NCBI GenBank assembly: GCA_036346275.1
Contig: CM070728.1
Span: 23,956,723-24,020,722 of the forward strand
Source: Otatea glauca
Lineage: Eukaryota > Streptophyta > Magnoliopsida > Poales > Poaceae
Direction: 5' to 3'
DNA length: 64,000 nucleotides
Shown here: positions 22,430-33,242 of the stretch, piece by piece
How positions within the stretch are numbered: position 1 is the stretch's first letter
Layout of the letters: each line of letters opens with the position of its first letter
The notes under the pieces: generated by a model
What the model was told of the DNA's origin: nothing
The model's input: the letters and a program-made list of their open reading frames with translations, nothing else
Databases searched by the model: none
Made by a program: the position numbers and the translations under genes

Positions 22430-23611
22430 CTAGTACGTGCCGGCATTAGCTAAACGCGCGAAATATTCCATGCACGCATATGCAACTTAGCATAGTTACA
22501 AGTTTTTTTAGTGATTTCAAGCTTTCAGGTTGGGTCCTTTATTCGGGTATAATGGTGTGCATGAAGGGGAAAGAGAACTCGAAGGTGCAAGAGGGAGAGT
22601 TTTATGTATCCCTTGTGTGTTCTTGTGCATGCATGGTGTGCAATTGCATGTGTTGGGAAAGGCGGAGGAGAGAGCTGTGTCTAGTTAGTCTTCTTTCGTA
22701 TGGAAGGGTGATATGGGTGTACAAATGTACTATCTTTGCCGAATAATGGAAGGTGGAATTGGCCGGCATGTTCTTTTCCCTTTTAATTAAACTAGCAGGG
22801 TGACGGTTAGATTTATTAAGACATTTTTAATACCGAAGGATACAACTTAGGTTGTTTAAACTATCTTTTATATAATATTTAGGTAATAGGTATTTAATGA
22901 GCGGTGCTTCAATACTTTCTTTTTTAATACAAGTTACATAAATTTTAAAGCAAGTAAAAGGGTAAGTAATTATCATGTACCATTCATTTATGCTTTAATA
23001 TTTGTTCAACTGTCAAAAGAAAAAATATAGAAACATCTCTCGTATTTAATTTATAATGGACATTTGAATGTTGAAACTAAATAGAGGGATTAATGTAATT
23101 GAATGATGATATTTATTGGCAAAAAAATTAGTTTGAGCCCAACATGTAGGTTGCATGGTTCTTAGAAATGTAACATTCAAATATGCCTAGCTAAATGGGA
23201 AAAAAATAGCTTGGCTCACACCCTTTAAGCTTTGATATTCATACGGGTCAGTCTTTATGTAACTCCTACTCTCAGTTACTCCAGATAACCAAGACGTTGA
23301 TAAACAGAACAATGGATTTCTTCCATCCTGCTCTATTTCTTAGTTCTCTTTTCTAATTCCAATGGTCAAATGAGATATCTACATGTTTTTTTATTGTATT
23401 ATGTTTTTTTTGCTTTGGTAGCCAAGTCCATCTCAATTACCCAAACAAAGTTTTTGAATGGAACGGTAGAGATCTGCCATGCATTTAAGAAAGGAGAGCA
23501 AAAATACAACAATAGCCGGAGTTTTGATACAATACTAGTACATCTTGGATCTTTACATTACATCACACGAAGCTAGAGAGCCCCGCACAGCCGAATTGCC
23601 ACAAAGTCAGG
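22430..23611. other. bHLH 3' flank and AT-rich intergenic DNA
   Basis: The 3' UTR probably ends near an AATAAT motif at about 22743. Beyond it lies AT-rich DNA with no supported feature. Confidence 0.45.
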
Positions 23612-24252
23612 CTCCGTTCGTTTCAGCTTGTGGACAGCTTTTGTTTAAAATATAAGCGGATTGTGTGCCGAATGGTAGGATTGTGAACAGCTTCTCTCAT
23701 AATCAGAATCACCAAATCAACATATAATCAGAATCCGAAAAATTCCTGATTCTCCTCGCTCGCCCTCGCTCCTCCTTCGCCTGAAGACCCTGCCCTGAGC
23801 CGCCTGCCGCCCACCGCCCCTCCGACCGTCGCCCTGCCGCTCGGCCCAAGCCACAGGCCACCCCTCCGGCTGCCGGCCAGCCGCCCCTCTGCTCGAGCTC
23901 CTCCTCCTCCTCCTCGGCTAGCCCGAGCTCCTCCTCCACTACCGCCTGCCCGAGCTCATCCTCCTCTTCCACCGCCGCCGCCGCTCGAGCTCCTCCTCCG
24001 TTGCCGGCCCGAGCTTCAACTCCTCCTCCCCCTCCGCCGTTGACCCGAGCTCCTCCTCCGCTCGCCATCGGCCTGAGCTCCTCCACCGCCACCCCTCTGC
24101 CCAATGTCGATTCATCAACAACCAGATTCTCGAGCGGATTGCCGAACAACCAAATTCTTCAACCAGCAAATTCTTCAGGCAGTAGCTTCTCCAAGCAGCA
24201 AGCTATAATTCAGAATCTGCACAATCCAAAGCTGTACCGAACTGGACCTCAG
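23612..24252. mobile_element. Inverted-repeat element with CGAGCTCCTCCTCC minisatellite core
   Basis: The left end CCGTTCGTTTCAGCTTGTGG and the right end, read inverted as CAGTTCGGTACAGCTTTGG, resemble ends of grass Tourist/hAT MITEs. Cryptic ATAATCAGAATC words follow on both sides. The core at 23750-24090 is GC-rich with many CGAGCTCCTCCTCC units. No target duplication was established, so the limits are approximate. Confidence 0.45.
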
Positions 24253-24788
24253 TCGCTCCGGCGAGCCTGACCCCATGCAGCAGACCTGAGCTTTGGCTGT
24301 GAATAGCTGGCTACTGTCGTTGCTGCTGGAACGTTTTGTGCGGCCTGCAATGACGGAAATTTGGCGAAAGGGTGTACTCCCGCAACTCGTGGACGAGTTC
24401 TTTGGTCCAATGAAAGATTGTACAGAAAGTGATTGGTTCGAAAACCATCTCCAGATCACAAATATGCATGTAGATCGCCTGTTTTGTTACCTTGGACAGC
24501 AGGCGTCTAACTGTGTCCCTGATCGATGCCCTGCTGAAGACCCACCTGTATTGCTGTCGGTACATGGTGCGAGCTAGTTACTCCATCTCAAGCCCAAACT
24601 TAAGATTCCCTTTTTTGCTTTTCCTGTGCTTCATGGACAAATGGCTTCCACAGTGTATAGCATCTATCTCGATCATTACAACTCCACCCTAAGTATTGCA
24701 AATGATCAGTGCTTTGTGATAAATATTTAAATATGGCTGAGGAAGTGAGTAGCATTGGAAATGCTCTTAGTACGTATACATGGTCTTA

Positions 24789-25019
24789 GGGCCTGTTTGT
24801 TTCAGTTTTGGATTCTCTAAAAGCTGATTCTGGATTGTGATTGTAGAGAAGCTGATTCTCCAAAAGCTGGAATCCAAAAGCACATATGAAGGGGATTGTG
24901 GATTCTAGTGTATATGGGTGGGTTGGATTGTGAGAATCGGATTCTAGAATCAGTCTGTTTGTTTCTGATTCTGCTTTTGGGGCCAGAATCCAGAATCAAA
25001 AGCTAAAACAAACAGGCCC
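24789..25019. mobile_element. Tourist-type MITE, 231 bp, TSD TTA
   Basis: The perfect ends GGGCCTGTTTGTTT...AAACAAACAGGCCC are flanked by TTA at 24786-24788 and 25020-25022. The GATTCTRRA-rich interior is palindromic over most of its length. It is a PIF/Harbinger-derived nonautonomous element. Confidence 0.9.
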
Positions 25020-25034
25020 TTAATCTCTTTGCTA

Positions 25035-25298
25035 TTCCCTCTAGCCACAGATAGTTATCGTTTTGGATATAAGTGCAGTTAAAATTTTAAAACTTTATCT
25101 ATCAATATCTTCGTAAATATTTAAATTGAATACAAGAAAATTATATATATATATGTAGATTTGTCTCGAAAAGTACTTTTATAATATTATAATTTTATTA
25201 GATTTTATAAATATATTATAATACAAATTAGTGGTCAAATTTATGTTTTGGAGACAGTGTTGATGTCCAAAACGACATCGATTTGTGACCGGAGGGAG
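25035..25298. mobile_element. Stowaway-type MITE, 264 bp
   Basis: The ends TTCCCTCTAGCCACAGATAG and, inverted, CTCCCTCCGGTCACAAATCG continue into GTTTTGG on both sides. TA dinucleotides flank at 25033-25034 and 25299-25300. It lies 15 bp from the Tourist MITE. The core matches 49900-50157 closely. Confidence 0.85.
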
Positions 25299-26716
25299 TA
25301 TTTCTTTACTCCTCCATCACTTAGCCACTTACCCAAAATACGAATTAATTTGTTTTTCTCTTACAACTTTTCGTCTCATTTCTTTTCATCGTGACTTAAT
25401 TTAATTCCAACAAACCCAATATTATATAGTGATATTTTACGGTCATTATTTTCTCATCAGGTGAATCAAACTTCCAATACGTATTAAAAGCCTATTAATT
25501 AGGAACGGTGCCTAAAAGTGGGTTCGAAGAGGCTGCCTCCAACGATATGTTTATGAATGCTATTTGTAAATACTTGGGGTCAAAACCACATGTTTTTTTC
25601 CTTTGACCAATCCGATTATTTAACTCTAATCTCAATTCGATTGGACACCTCTTCCGTGATATAGAACGGGAGCGGTATATATCTTTATAATAGAAAACAA
25701 TCAACAATAGCATAAGCTCTAAAATTTTGGAGGGGCTAGTCGCTCTTTAGTCTTATAAATCAAGGCAACTTACAAAGGTAACACACAAAAATCCCAGATG
25801 AAACACCTGTAGCATGTGCACCGATGGTTGCTAAGGTGCTAGGTTAAGTGCGTCAATGTTTAGCCACCATCAATCTTCTTAAAAAAAAAATATGTAGTAG
25901 GAATATGCATCTATTTGAATTGGGGTAGGAGATAGGACTGGACCTCGTGACCAAGAACTACCATACCATACCTACCTGAGTGCTTTACCACCTTTGGCTG
26001 GCATATGGTTTTTTCCTATATGTGGATGCCTAATCTATTGGTACCATTATAATTTGGATCAATCGACATAGTAATGATGCTCTAGTCCTTTTATTTTTCT
26101 ACCATTAATATGTCTCAACTCCCGATAAAATTTAGCCATCCTCTTTCATCTTATATTAGTTTAAAAATAATAGATTAATAATATAAGGAAACGCCACCTG
26201 AGTGCGTGCAGTGCAAATCGTGTTCCCGGTCAACTTGATTAGGACTCCATACACAAAGACCTTTCTTCTTGCCTAAATGCAGCTCTGCTCCTTTTTTATC
26301 TTGTCCTCAAAACATTCGATTACCTTGAATCCTATAAAAGAGAGAGCATTTGTAATCTTGATCCTTCCCGGGAGCTACATTGTGGGCAGTGACAGGACCC
26401 CTTCAAGCTGACAGCACTCAAACTTCCTCAATATATAATACATCCACGAATCGTCGATATCCTTGTTTTCTGTATTGGAATTGAACAGCACCTGACATTG
26501 TTGGTAGTTTCTTGAACGTACAGGAACTTCAACTCAAGTAGATTAAAGCCCAAAGAGTATATTCTTACATGCAGAATCATCGTATCTAGACTCCAACCGA
26601 CCTGCACGGTACTTTTGGTTTCATGACAAAACTGGAGTCGTGACCAACTGTGCACATCATCCTTGCATGCGTGAGTAGGCATCTACTCTTCTTTGTGATG
26701 ACCTTCATTATGCCTT
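25299..26716. other. Intergenic, nothing recognised
   Basis: AT-rich sequence with short chance frames only. It ends at the left target site of the hAT element. Confidence 0.4.
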
Positions 26717-27019
26717 GCTCCACTAGGTGTGCAATCGGATCGGATATTTTCCGTCCGTCTGACCGATCGGATGTATTCGGATCGGATTCGGATAATTTTT
26801 TCAGATATTTTTTGGATTCGGATTCGGTTTCGGATGCTTTATTTCGGATTCGGCTTCGGATTCGGTAGAAAACTATCCGTCGGATCGGAATATTCCGAAT
26901 ATTGTTTCGGATATATCCGGTTTTATTTCTTCGGATATCCGACGCAAGTGCACGCGCCACATACTTCTATTCTAAGTTCTAACCCTAGATGTCAATGTTC
27001 CCTCCAGCTCTAGGCTCCT

Positions 27020-27440
27020 CCGAACCTCTCCAGTCTCCACTCCCGTCTCACCCGCTGCCGCCTAGGCCTCCCGCCGCCGCACAAGCCTCGCGCCGTCGCC
27101 CTCTCCCCCTCTAGGCTCCAGACCTCCACTCCCATCTCACCCGAGGCCGCCCGGGCCTCCCAGGCCTCCCATCGTCGCCCTCCCGCCACCGCCCGGGCCT
27201 CCCGCTGTCGCCCGGGCCTCCCATTGTCGCCCTCCCGCCGTCGTCGCCCTCCCGCCACCGCTTGGGCCTCCCGCCGTCGCCTTCTCTCCCTCTAGGCTCC
27301 AGACCTCCACGCCTGTCTCACCCGACGCTGCCCAGGCCTCCCGTCGCCGCCCTCCTGCTGCCGCCCGAGCCTCCCATCGTCGCCCTCCCGCCACCGCCCG
27401 GGCCTCCCGCCATCGCCCTCTCCCCCTCCAGACCTCCACG
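27020..27440 (+). repeat. GC-rich minisatellite in the hAT 5' region
   Basis: Words such as GCCCGGGCCTCCCGCC, CGTCGCCCTCCCGCC and CTCTAGGCTCCAGACCTCCA recur many times in tandem, partly as a longer unit. It lies between the subterminal repeats and the transposase start, so it is probably 5' leader or promoter sequence. The open frames on both strands reflect repeat composition. Confidence 0.7.
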
Positions 27441-28234
27441 CCCGTTGAATCTGCTGAGGATTTCAAACAAAGTATTAGAAGATCATGACAGAAGGTAATG
27501 CGACCTTATCTTTATTTCTTCCTCTTTTCTAATTCTTGCCGTGACATACATTGCAATCAAATCTGTAATACCATTATGCTTCATTCTTCAATTTGAGTTG
27601 ATTAATGTTTTCAAGCCTTAGTTGTAATATCGCAGTATGGATCGTCTATTCGGTTAATTGTCTGTTTGTCACTGACACTGAGTATCTGTTTCCATTCGGA
27701 ACTGGCATTTAAGAGACAACTATGAATCTATGATGTACCAAGATGATTATTACCATTTTACATATCATATTTGATTATTTGAATATCTCTGGTTCTCTCT
27801 AAATTGATAATGTTTGTCATCCATTGAAAGAGGAGGTACCTGCACCAAGCTTGATGTGTTATACTCTGGTCTGTTAGTGGAACTAGGACTAAGAAAACCA
27901 TGTCAATAGCATTATGACCTCATGATGGTTCATGCAATCTTCCATTCCATTATAATTGTGGTCCAACTCTCGGATAATGGTGCTGAAGTATAGTTTCTTC
28001 AAAGTATTGTACTACTCTACAGTTAAATCTTTCAAGGACTGAAGTACTAGAATTCAATTTCAGTTGTCTTGAATGCTCGTTGTTGGTATTGCGTTAAATA
28101 TCTTAATGCATTTCCCTTGTGTTCAAGGCACTTGATACAATAAAGAAATCTGCATCCGGTATGCCAAAGGATGATGTAAAGTAACTGACGATGTTCTCAA
28201 AGGCAGTCTATTGCATGTTAGTAAACATTTTAGT

Positions 28235-28312
28235 ATATCTTTTCTTTTAGTTCATCAAATGAGATGTGATACTATATCTTTTCTTTTAGTTCATCAAATG
28301 AGATGTGATACT
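28235..28312 (+). repeat. 39-bp tandem duplication
   Basis: ATATCTTTTCTTTTAGTTCA and its continuation occur twice in a row, at 28235 and 28274, without visible differences. It lies in the hAT 5' region. Confidence 0.8.
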
Positions 28313-30249
28313 ATATCTAAGATGTGATATTTTTCCAGATCAGCATTTATGTTCATTGATAACTTTTTCCCCTTTTTGCGATATGGTTCAAGTTGTCTAT
28401 TGGTTCTAATCTCTTATATTTGCAAACTTTCAGACTGCGTTCATTCCATTCATCACTGCTGGTTAGTTGTCTGATCAGTTGCTAAAGGTAACCAATTACA
28501 GTTTGATTAGTTGTCCTCTCCAGATCCAGTTACTTATCCTTAGTTCAGTAAATCCTAATGATTGTGTCTTTTTGTGTTCAAACCAGTTGTTGCTTTGTGA
28601 TGGAGTGTAACGCCCCCATTTTTAATAATAAATATCAACCATGGGCTCCCTGTGCACACAGTACTAGTCCCATGATCAGTGGCTAGCATGCACAGATTAC
28701 AAATTGAAATCACATCCATACACAATAATATTACATATGCTAAGCGTCTTGTAATTACACAATATTATTAATACAAGCCAAAAGCTCGAAAAACAGCAGC
28801 GAAAACTTTATTTCTCTTGTAGTATGCCCATTCACCCTCAGGCAACAGACAAGGTAAAGCCTTAGAAAACATCATCATCATAATCCCCAAATCCTGAATC
28901 GTTGTAAAGATCATTGGGGTATTCGATATCTTCACCTAACACAATATTGATAGCAAGATTTGAGTACATTGTGTACTCAGCAAGTCTTATAGTGTATCAC
29001 AAATGCAATTATAAGTAAATGCAGGACATCGCAATGAAGTGGTTTCTATAGTTGTTTTTGCATTGGCAAAATAAAACATAAGCACATATTAGATTGCAAT
29101 CGAAGTTTGTAAAGAAGCACCTTACTATAGTAAGCAAGTAATAACTTAGCGTAAATCATTCTTCGCATCATAGTCTATCTGACTGACGCAATTCATTCCC
29201 ATGTCATACCCTGACATGAATCAAGCATATTCCAAAACACCATTTTCCCGTCAAATCATTTTGAAAATATTAAAACTCTAACCATGTGATGACTTTACCA
29301 AGTGCCTTTAACCGTAGGCGCAGCTAATTAATTAGATTTACACTCTGCAGAGGCGTACAGCTTTACCCATAAGAAATGATCAGCTCTTTGCGCAAGCTAT
29401 TAGCACACTTCCTTCGGTGTGCCGCAGAGAGATCATAACATAACCGTTACATTACCTAGACCTAGCTTTGCACCAGCCCGATGACGTTAAATCCTTATTA
29501 TGTAGAAGGAATATGACAGTGAATCCCTGTCATTTAAAGTGGTAACACAAGCAGTAAATCCCTGCATTAAAGACAGTAAATCCCTGCGATAAGGATTCCT
29601 TCCCATACTAAGGTGTACATCGTTATACTGATATGCATTTACCCACAACGAAGTGTGGAAGCCCCTCATAAGCAAACCTAGAAAGGATTCCTCATACTAT
29701 CTCCCTCCTACCAATGTGCAAAGCCAGACCTAAGCAACTTAATAGGTTAAGGCTGCCTCATCCCAACACTTGTGGTTGCACGGAATTCTTGGCTTGAAAA
29801 CAACCCATAGCTAGGTCCTTAATTTGACACGGGCAATACTCCACCCTATACTACGTACAAGTCTAGCCCTTGCACAACCGGCTATTGCCAATAATTGCCC
29901 GCATCTAAATCATAGTTTTATTTTGGGGTTTTTAGTCAAAATACTCACAAATGTCATAACCAACCTTTTTCAATCCTCAAGAATCAATTTTGATCGAATC
30001 GTACTCGACGTTGGTTCTAAAGCATGGCTAAGCATGGTTAATATTCGCATATACCTAAGTTGACATTAAGTATTGTCTAACCCATTTCTATGGTTATCAA
30101 GGTTCAGTCATTCATACTTATCAAGGAAGTTCCATGGAACTTCAGGCATAGCTACCATTATTCCAACATAGCATTTTTATGATAAGTACGCGCATGCATA
30201 ATAGTTTTGCAATCATTGAATGTAAATATTTGAAGTATTAGGATCAAAA

Positions 30250-30376
30250 TGATCAAGGGGTGCTTGCCTTGCTGATCGAAGTCGGGAACAAAGTCTGGAT
30301 CGTCGACGAGGTCATCGTCTGCTAATTCAGGTTCGTCGGAATTTACTCGTCGACCATCAAGAACAACATACAACAA
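30250..30376 (-). other. Conserved acidic reading frame inside the long LTR
   Basis: The minus strand encodes an Asp/Glu-rich stretch containing DDPDFVPDFDQQGKHPL. The other LTR copy encodes ADPDFIPDSDLQGKQLL at 62493-62543. Several differences between copies are at third codon positions or conservative, which hints at past protein-level constraint. No known domain is recognised. Confidence 0.4.
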
Positions 30377-30763
30377 ATAGCAAACAAGTATAAGGGCAAA
30401 AAGAAGACAGACAGAAAATCAAATAAAACATGCTATAAGAAACATGCACATATTCTTTTCTAGATTATTTATTCCTGTTTTACGAATTCAAGAGGCTAAA
30501 ATTGTGTATTCCTGTATTTAACATTTCGAATTATAGATGCTAAAATTATTTAAAGTAGAAAGATTTGTCTTATGGTGATATCATAAAATAGTATGCTGTT
30601 AATAGGATTCAGATGCAAAGCAATGTATTTAAGGACTTTTGAATTAAATATTTATTATTAAATTTCTAACTGCCATATTATTGGGCTTAGCACATTAAGT
30701 GACCTACCTCATTTTTATGTCTATTTTCTAGTTGCAAGCAAGGTTTCAATGAACACATTCATA

Positions 30764-30898
30764 TACATACATACATACATACATACATACATACATACAT
30801 ACATACATACATACATACATACATACATACATACATACATACATACATACATACATACATACATACATACATACATACATACATACATACATACATAC
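30764..30898 (+). repeat. (ATAC)n microsatellite, about 34 copies
   Basis: An uninterrupted tetranucleotide run of about 135 bp inside the solo LTR. Length and purity suggest it is young and polymorphic. Confidence 0.98.
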
Positions 30899-33242
30899 TT
30901 TTCATACTAAATTGCATCCTATTTACCTAGTTCATTATTAGTTCAATATTTTTACCTAGCTTGACATTATTCTGAAAAGAAAAACATATAGCAAATTACT
31001 AAAACTCTTTTCTTAATCATTAGTCATTGAAGCATTGTTACCAACAATATTAACCTTCAATAGAAAAGACATAGAACAATTAGTTTTCCAAATAATTTTA
31101 TAGAAATGAGTTCATAACAGAATAAAGATCTTAATAAAATTGGTTCCAAACAATATTAACCTTATTTACGAAATTTCCATACTTAGTCTATTTTCATATG
31201 TGCTATTCACCTTTATATTAAAATATTTTTCCGAAATATATTTTAGGAATATTTTTTGCATATTCTGGAAAATCTTGATTTTAGATGAATTTATAAATTG
31301 GTTTCATCTCATTTGGATTTCAAATGCGAAAGATATTCAAGTTTGAACTTTTAACCGATTCAAAAATCAATGGAAATAGCGAAATACGCTTTCACTATGC
31401 TGAAAGCGTCTTTTCGCTTCGCGCCATCACGCGCGCGTTCAAACCGTCGCAGCCGCTGACATCTCAGACCCAGCCGTCAGTGACTCACGGTGAAATCGCG
31501 GTGAGCCACTGACATGTCGGGCCCGCATGTCATTTGGATGAGACAGAGCTCGAGGCTAAGCTCGCCGTCGGCGAGGATCCGGCGGTGCTCCGGTCCGGCC
31601 GATGGCACGGCTAGCATCAGGGCACCATTGCGCATCTAAGGGTGGTACCCATTCCTACCGGCGACTAGCCGAACCATCTCGCCACCATGGACCTACGGCG
31701 GCGGAGGAGGCGGCGAGCCGCGTCGACGGCAGAAAGCCTCTCCGACGGAATCGGTTCCAGTTCTAGCATCAGGGAACCCTAAGCAATCCATTTTTACTAA
31801 GAGACAGCAAAGGGGAGTGTCGGGTTAGCTCACCACCGATCGCCGGTTTCGGAGAAGAAGGGGGCGTAGTGGCGGCGGAGCTACGGTCGGAATTTCCTAA
31901 AAGCAACAGAGGGGTTTTGATCGTTGTGAGCTAGAGATGCTAAAACAGGAAACAATTAAGGAATGGTGGATTGAATCACCTTCAATCGGTCATGAACCAC
32001 AAGTTAGGGTTCTTCGGTTGATTCGGGAAAAACGGAAATTGGCGATGTAGGGTGAAGTAGAGTGAATGAAACTTGAGGAGTTTTGATGAGCACTCTCTGG
32101 CGATCATACTACGGTATTTATAGACAGAGGGAAGTGCTGTAGGCAAGCCAACACCTGGTGTGAACTCGGCTGAGTTTTGCGGCACCAGAACAGGAGAAGG
32201 AATGGGCCAAATCGTGTGAAATCAGGGCGAGGACGGTGCGTGGCAAGTTGGGCAGAGGCGGTTTCCTCGGGAGGCGCGAGATTGCTGCGGTGGCGCGAGC
32301 TACAGCCGGCGGAAACAGCTTCGGTCACGCACAAGCTCAGCTGCGAGGGAGGAAGAAGAAGGTGGTGGATGAGGCTGACAGGTGGGACCACACAGTGAAC
32401 CGGGCCCGCGCGTCAGAGAAAGAAGAAGAGAACTCCGGCTTGAACTGAAAATGGAGCTGGATTGATTTACTGAATACGTTGCCTATCCAATCGTAAAATT
32501 AATGAGAAATTTACTGGGTTTAGGATCTACCATAAAAATTTAGGATCTACCATAAAAATTTCAGACCTACTTGACGCTTGAGGAAATTACAATAATTCTG
32601 ACAGTGCACTGTGTGCATATTTCTGCATTCTGTTTTACATTTATTAAGATACTTATATCTTACTCAAAAATTTAGAAACTTTTTGATCAGGCTTCCTATA
32701 TTTACATTATCCTCCTTTAAAAATTTGGGTTTCATATTCTTGACATATTATTTATTAAAATTCTGACATTGAAAATTTCAGATTTTTAACCATTTAGTTT
32801 ATGAATTTTTATAAATATCAAACCTAAAGATCATCTCCTGATATTTTTTACTGCAGATGAATCTATCCAGGGAGAAGATAATTTAAATATTTTCCCATCG
32901 AAATTATGATCATTAAATTTTCTGGCATTTTTACTATTACTAGTCTTGTTTCATTAATTACCTTTCTTTTCATCATTTAATATTTTGTCATAATTTTAAA
33001 AATTATATTTTGAGTTCTGGATAGCTCCACGAATTTTTACAGCAATTTTTCTTATTTATTGTTTCACAAATCTTTTGCTATTACTTAAGTAATGGTTGAT
33101 TGATTAGGAAAAAGAATTTTCCTTACAAGCAATAATCAAGAAAATTCATAGAAAATTTAGAAAAATACAGAGAAACACAAATTAAAGTTTCTTAAAATAT
33201 ATTATTTAAATTATTATTATTATTCATTTTTTAGGATGTTAC

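Noticed and set aside
24293..24577. 94-codon frame with a protein-like appearance (WRKGVLPQLVDEFFGPM)
   Set aside because: No family recognised, no partner exons or promoter, and an overlapping antisense frame of similar length; might be a captured gene piece but not supportable as a gene.
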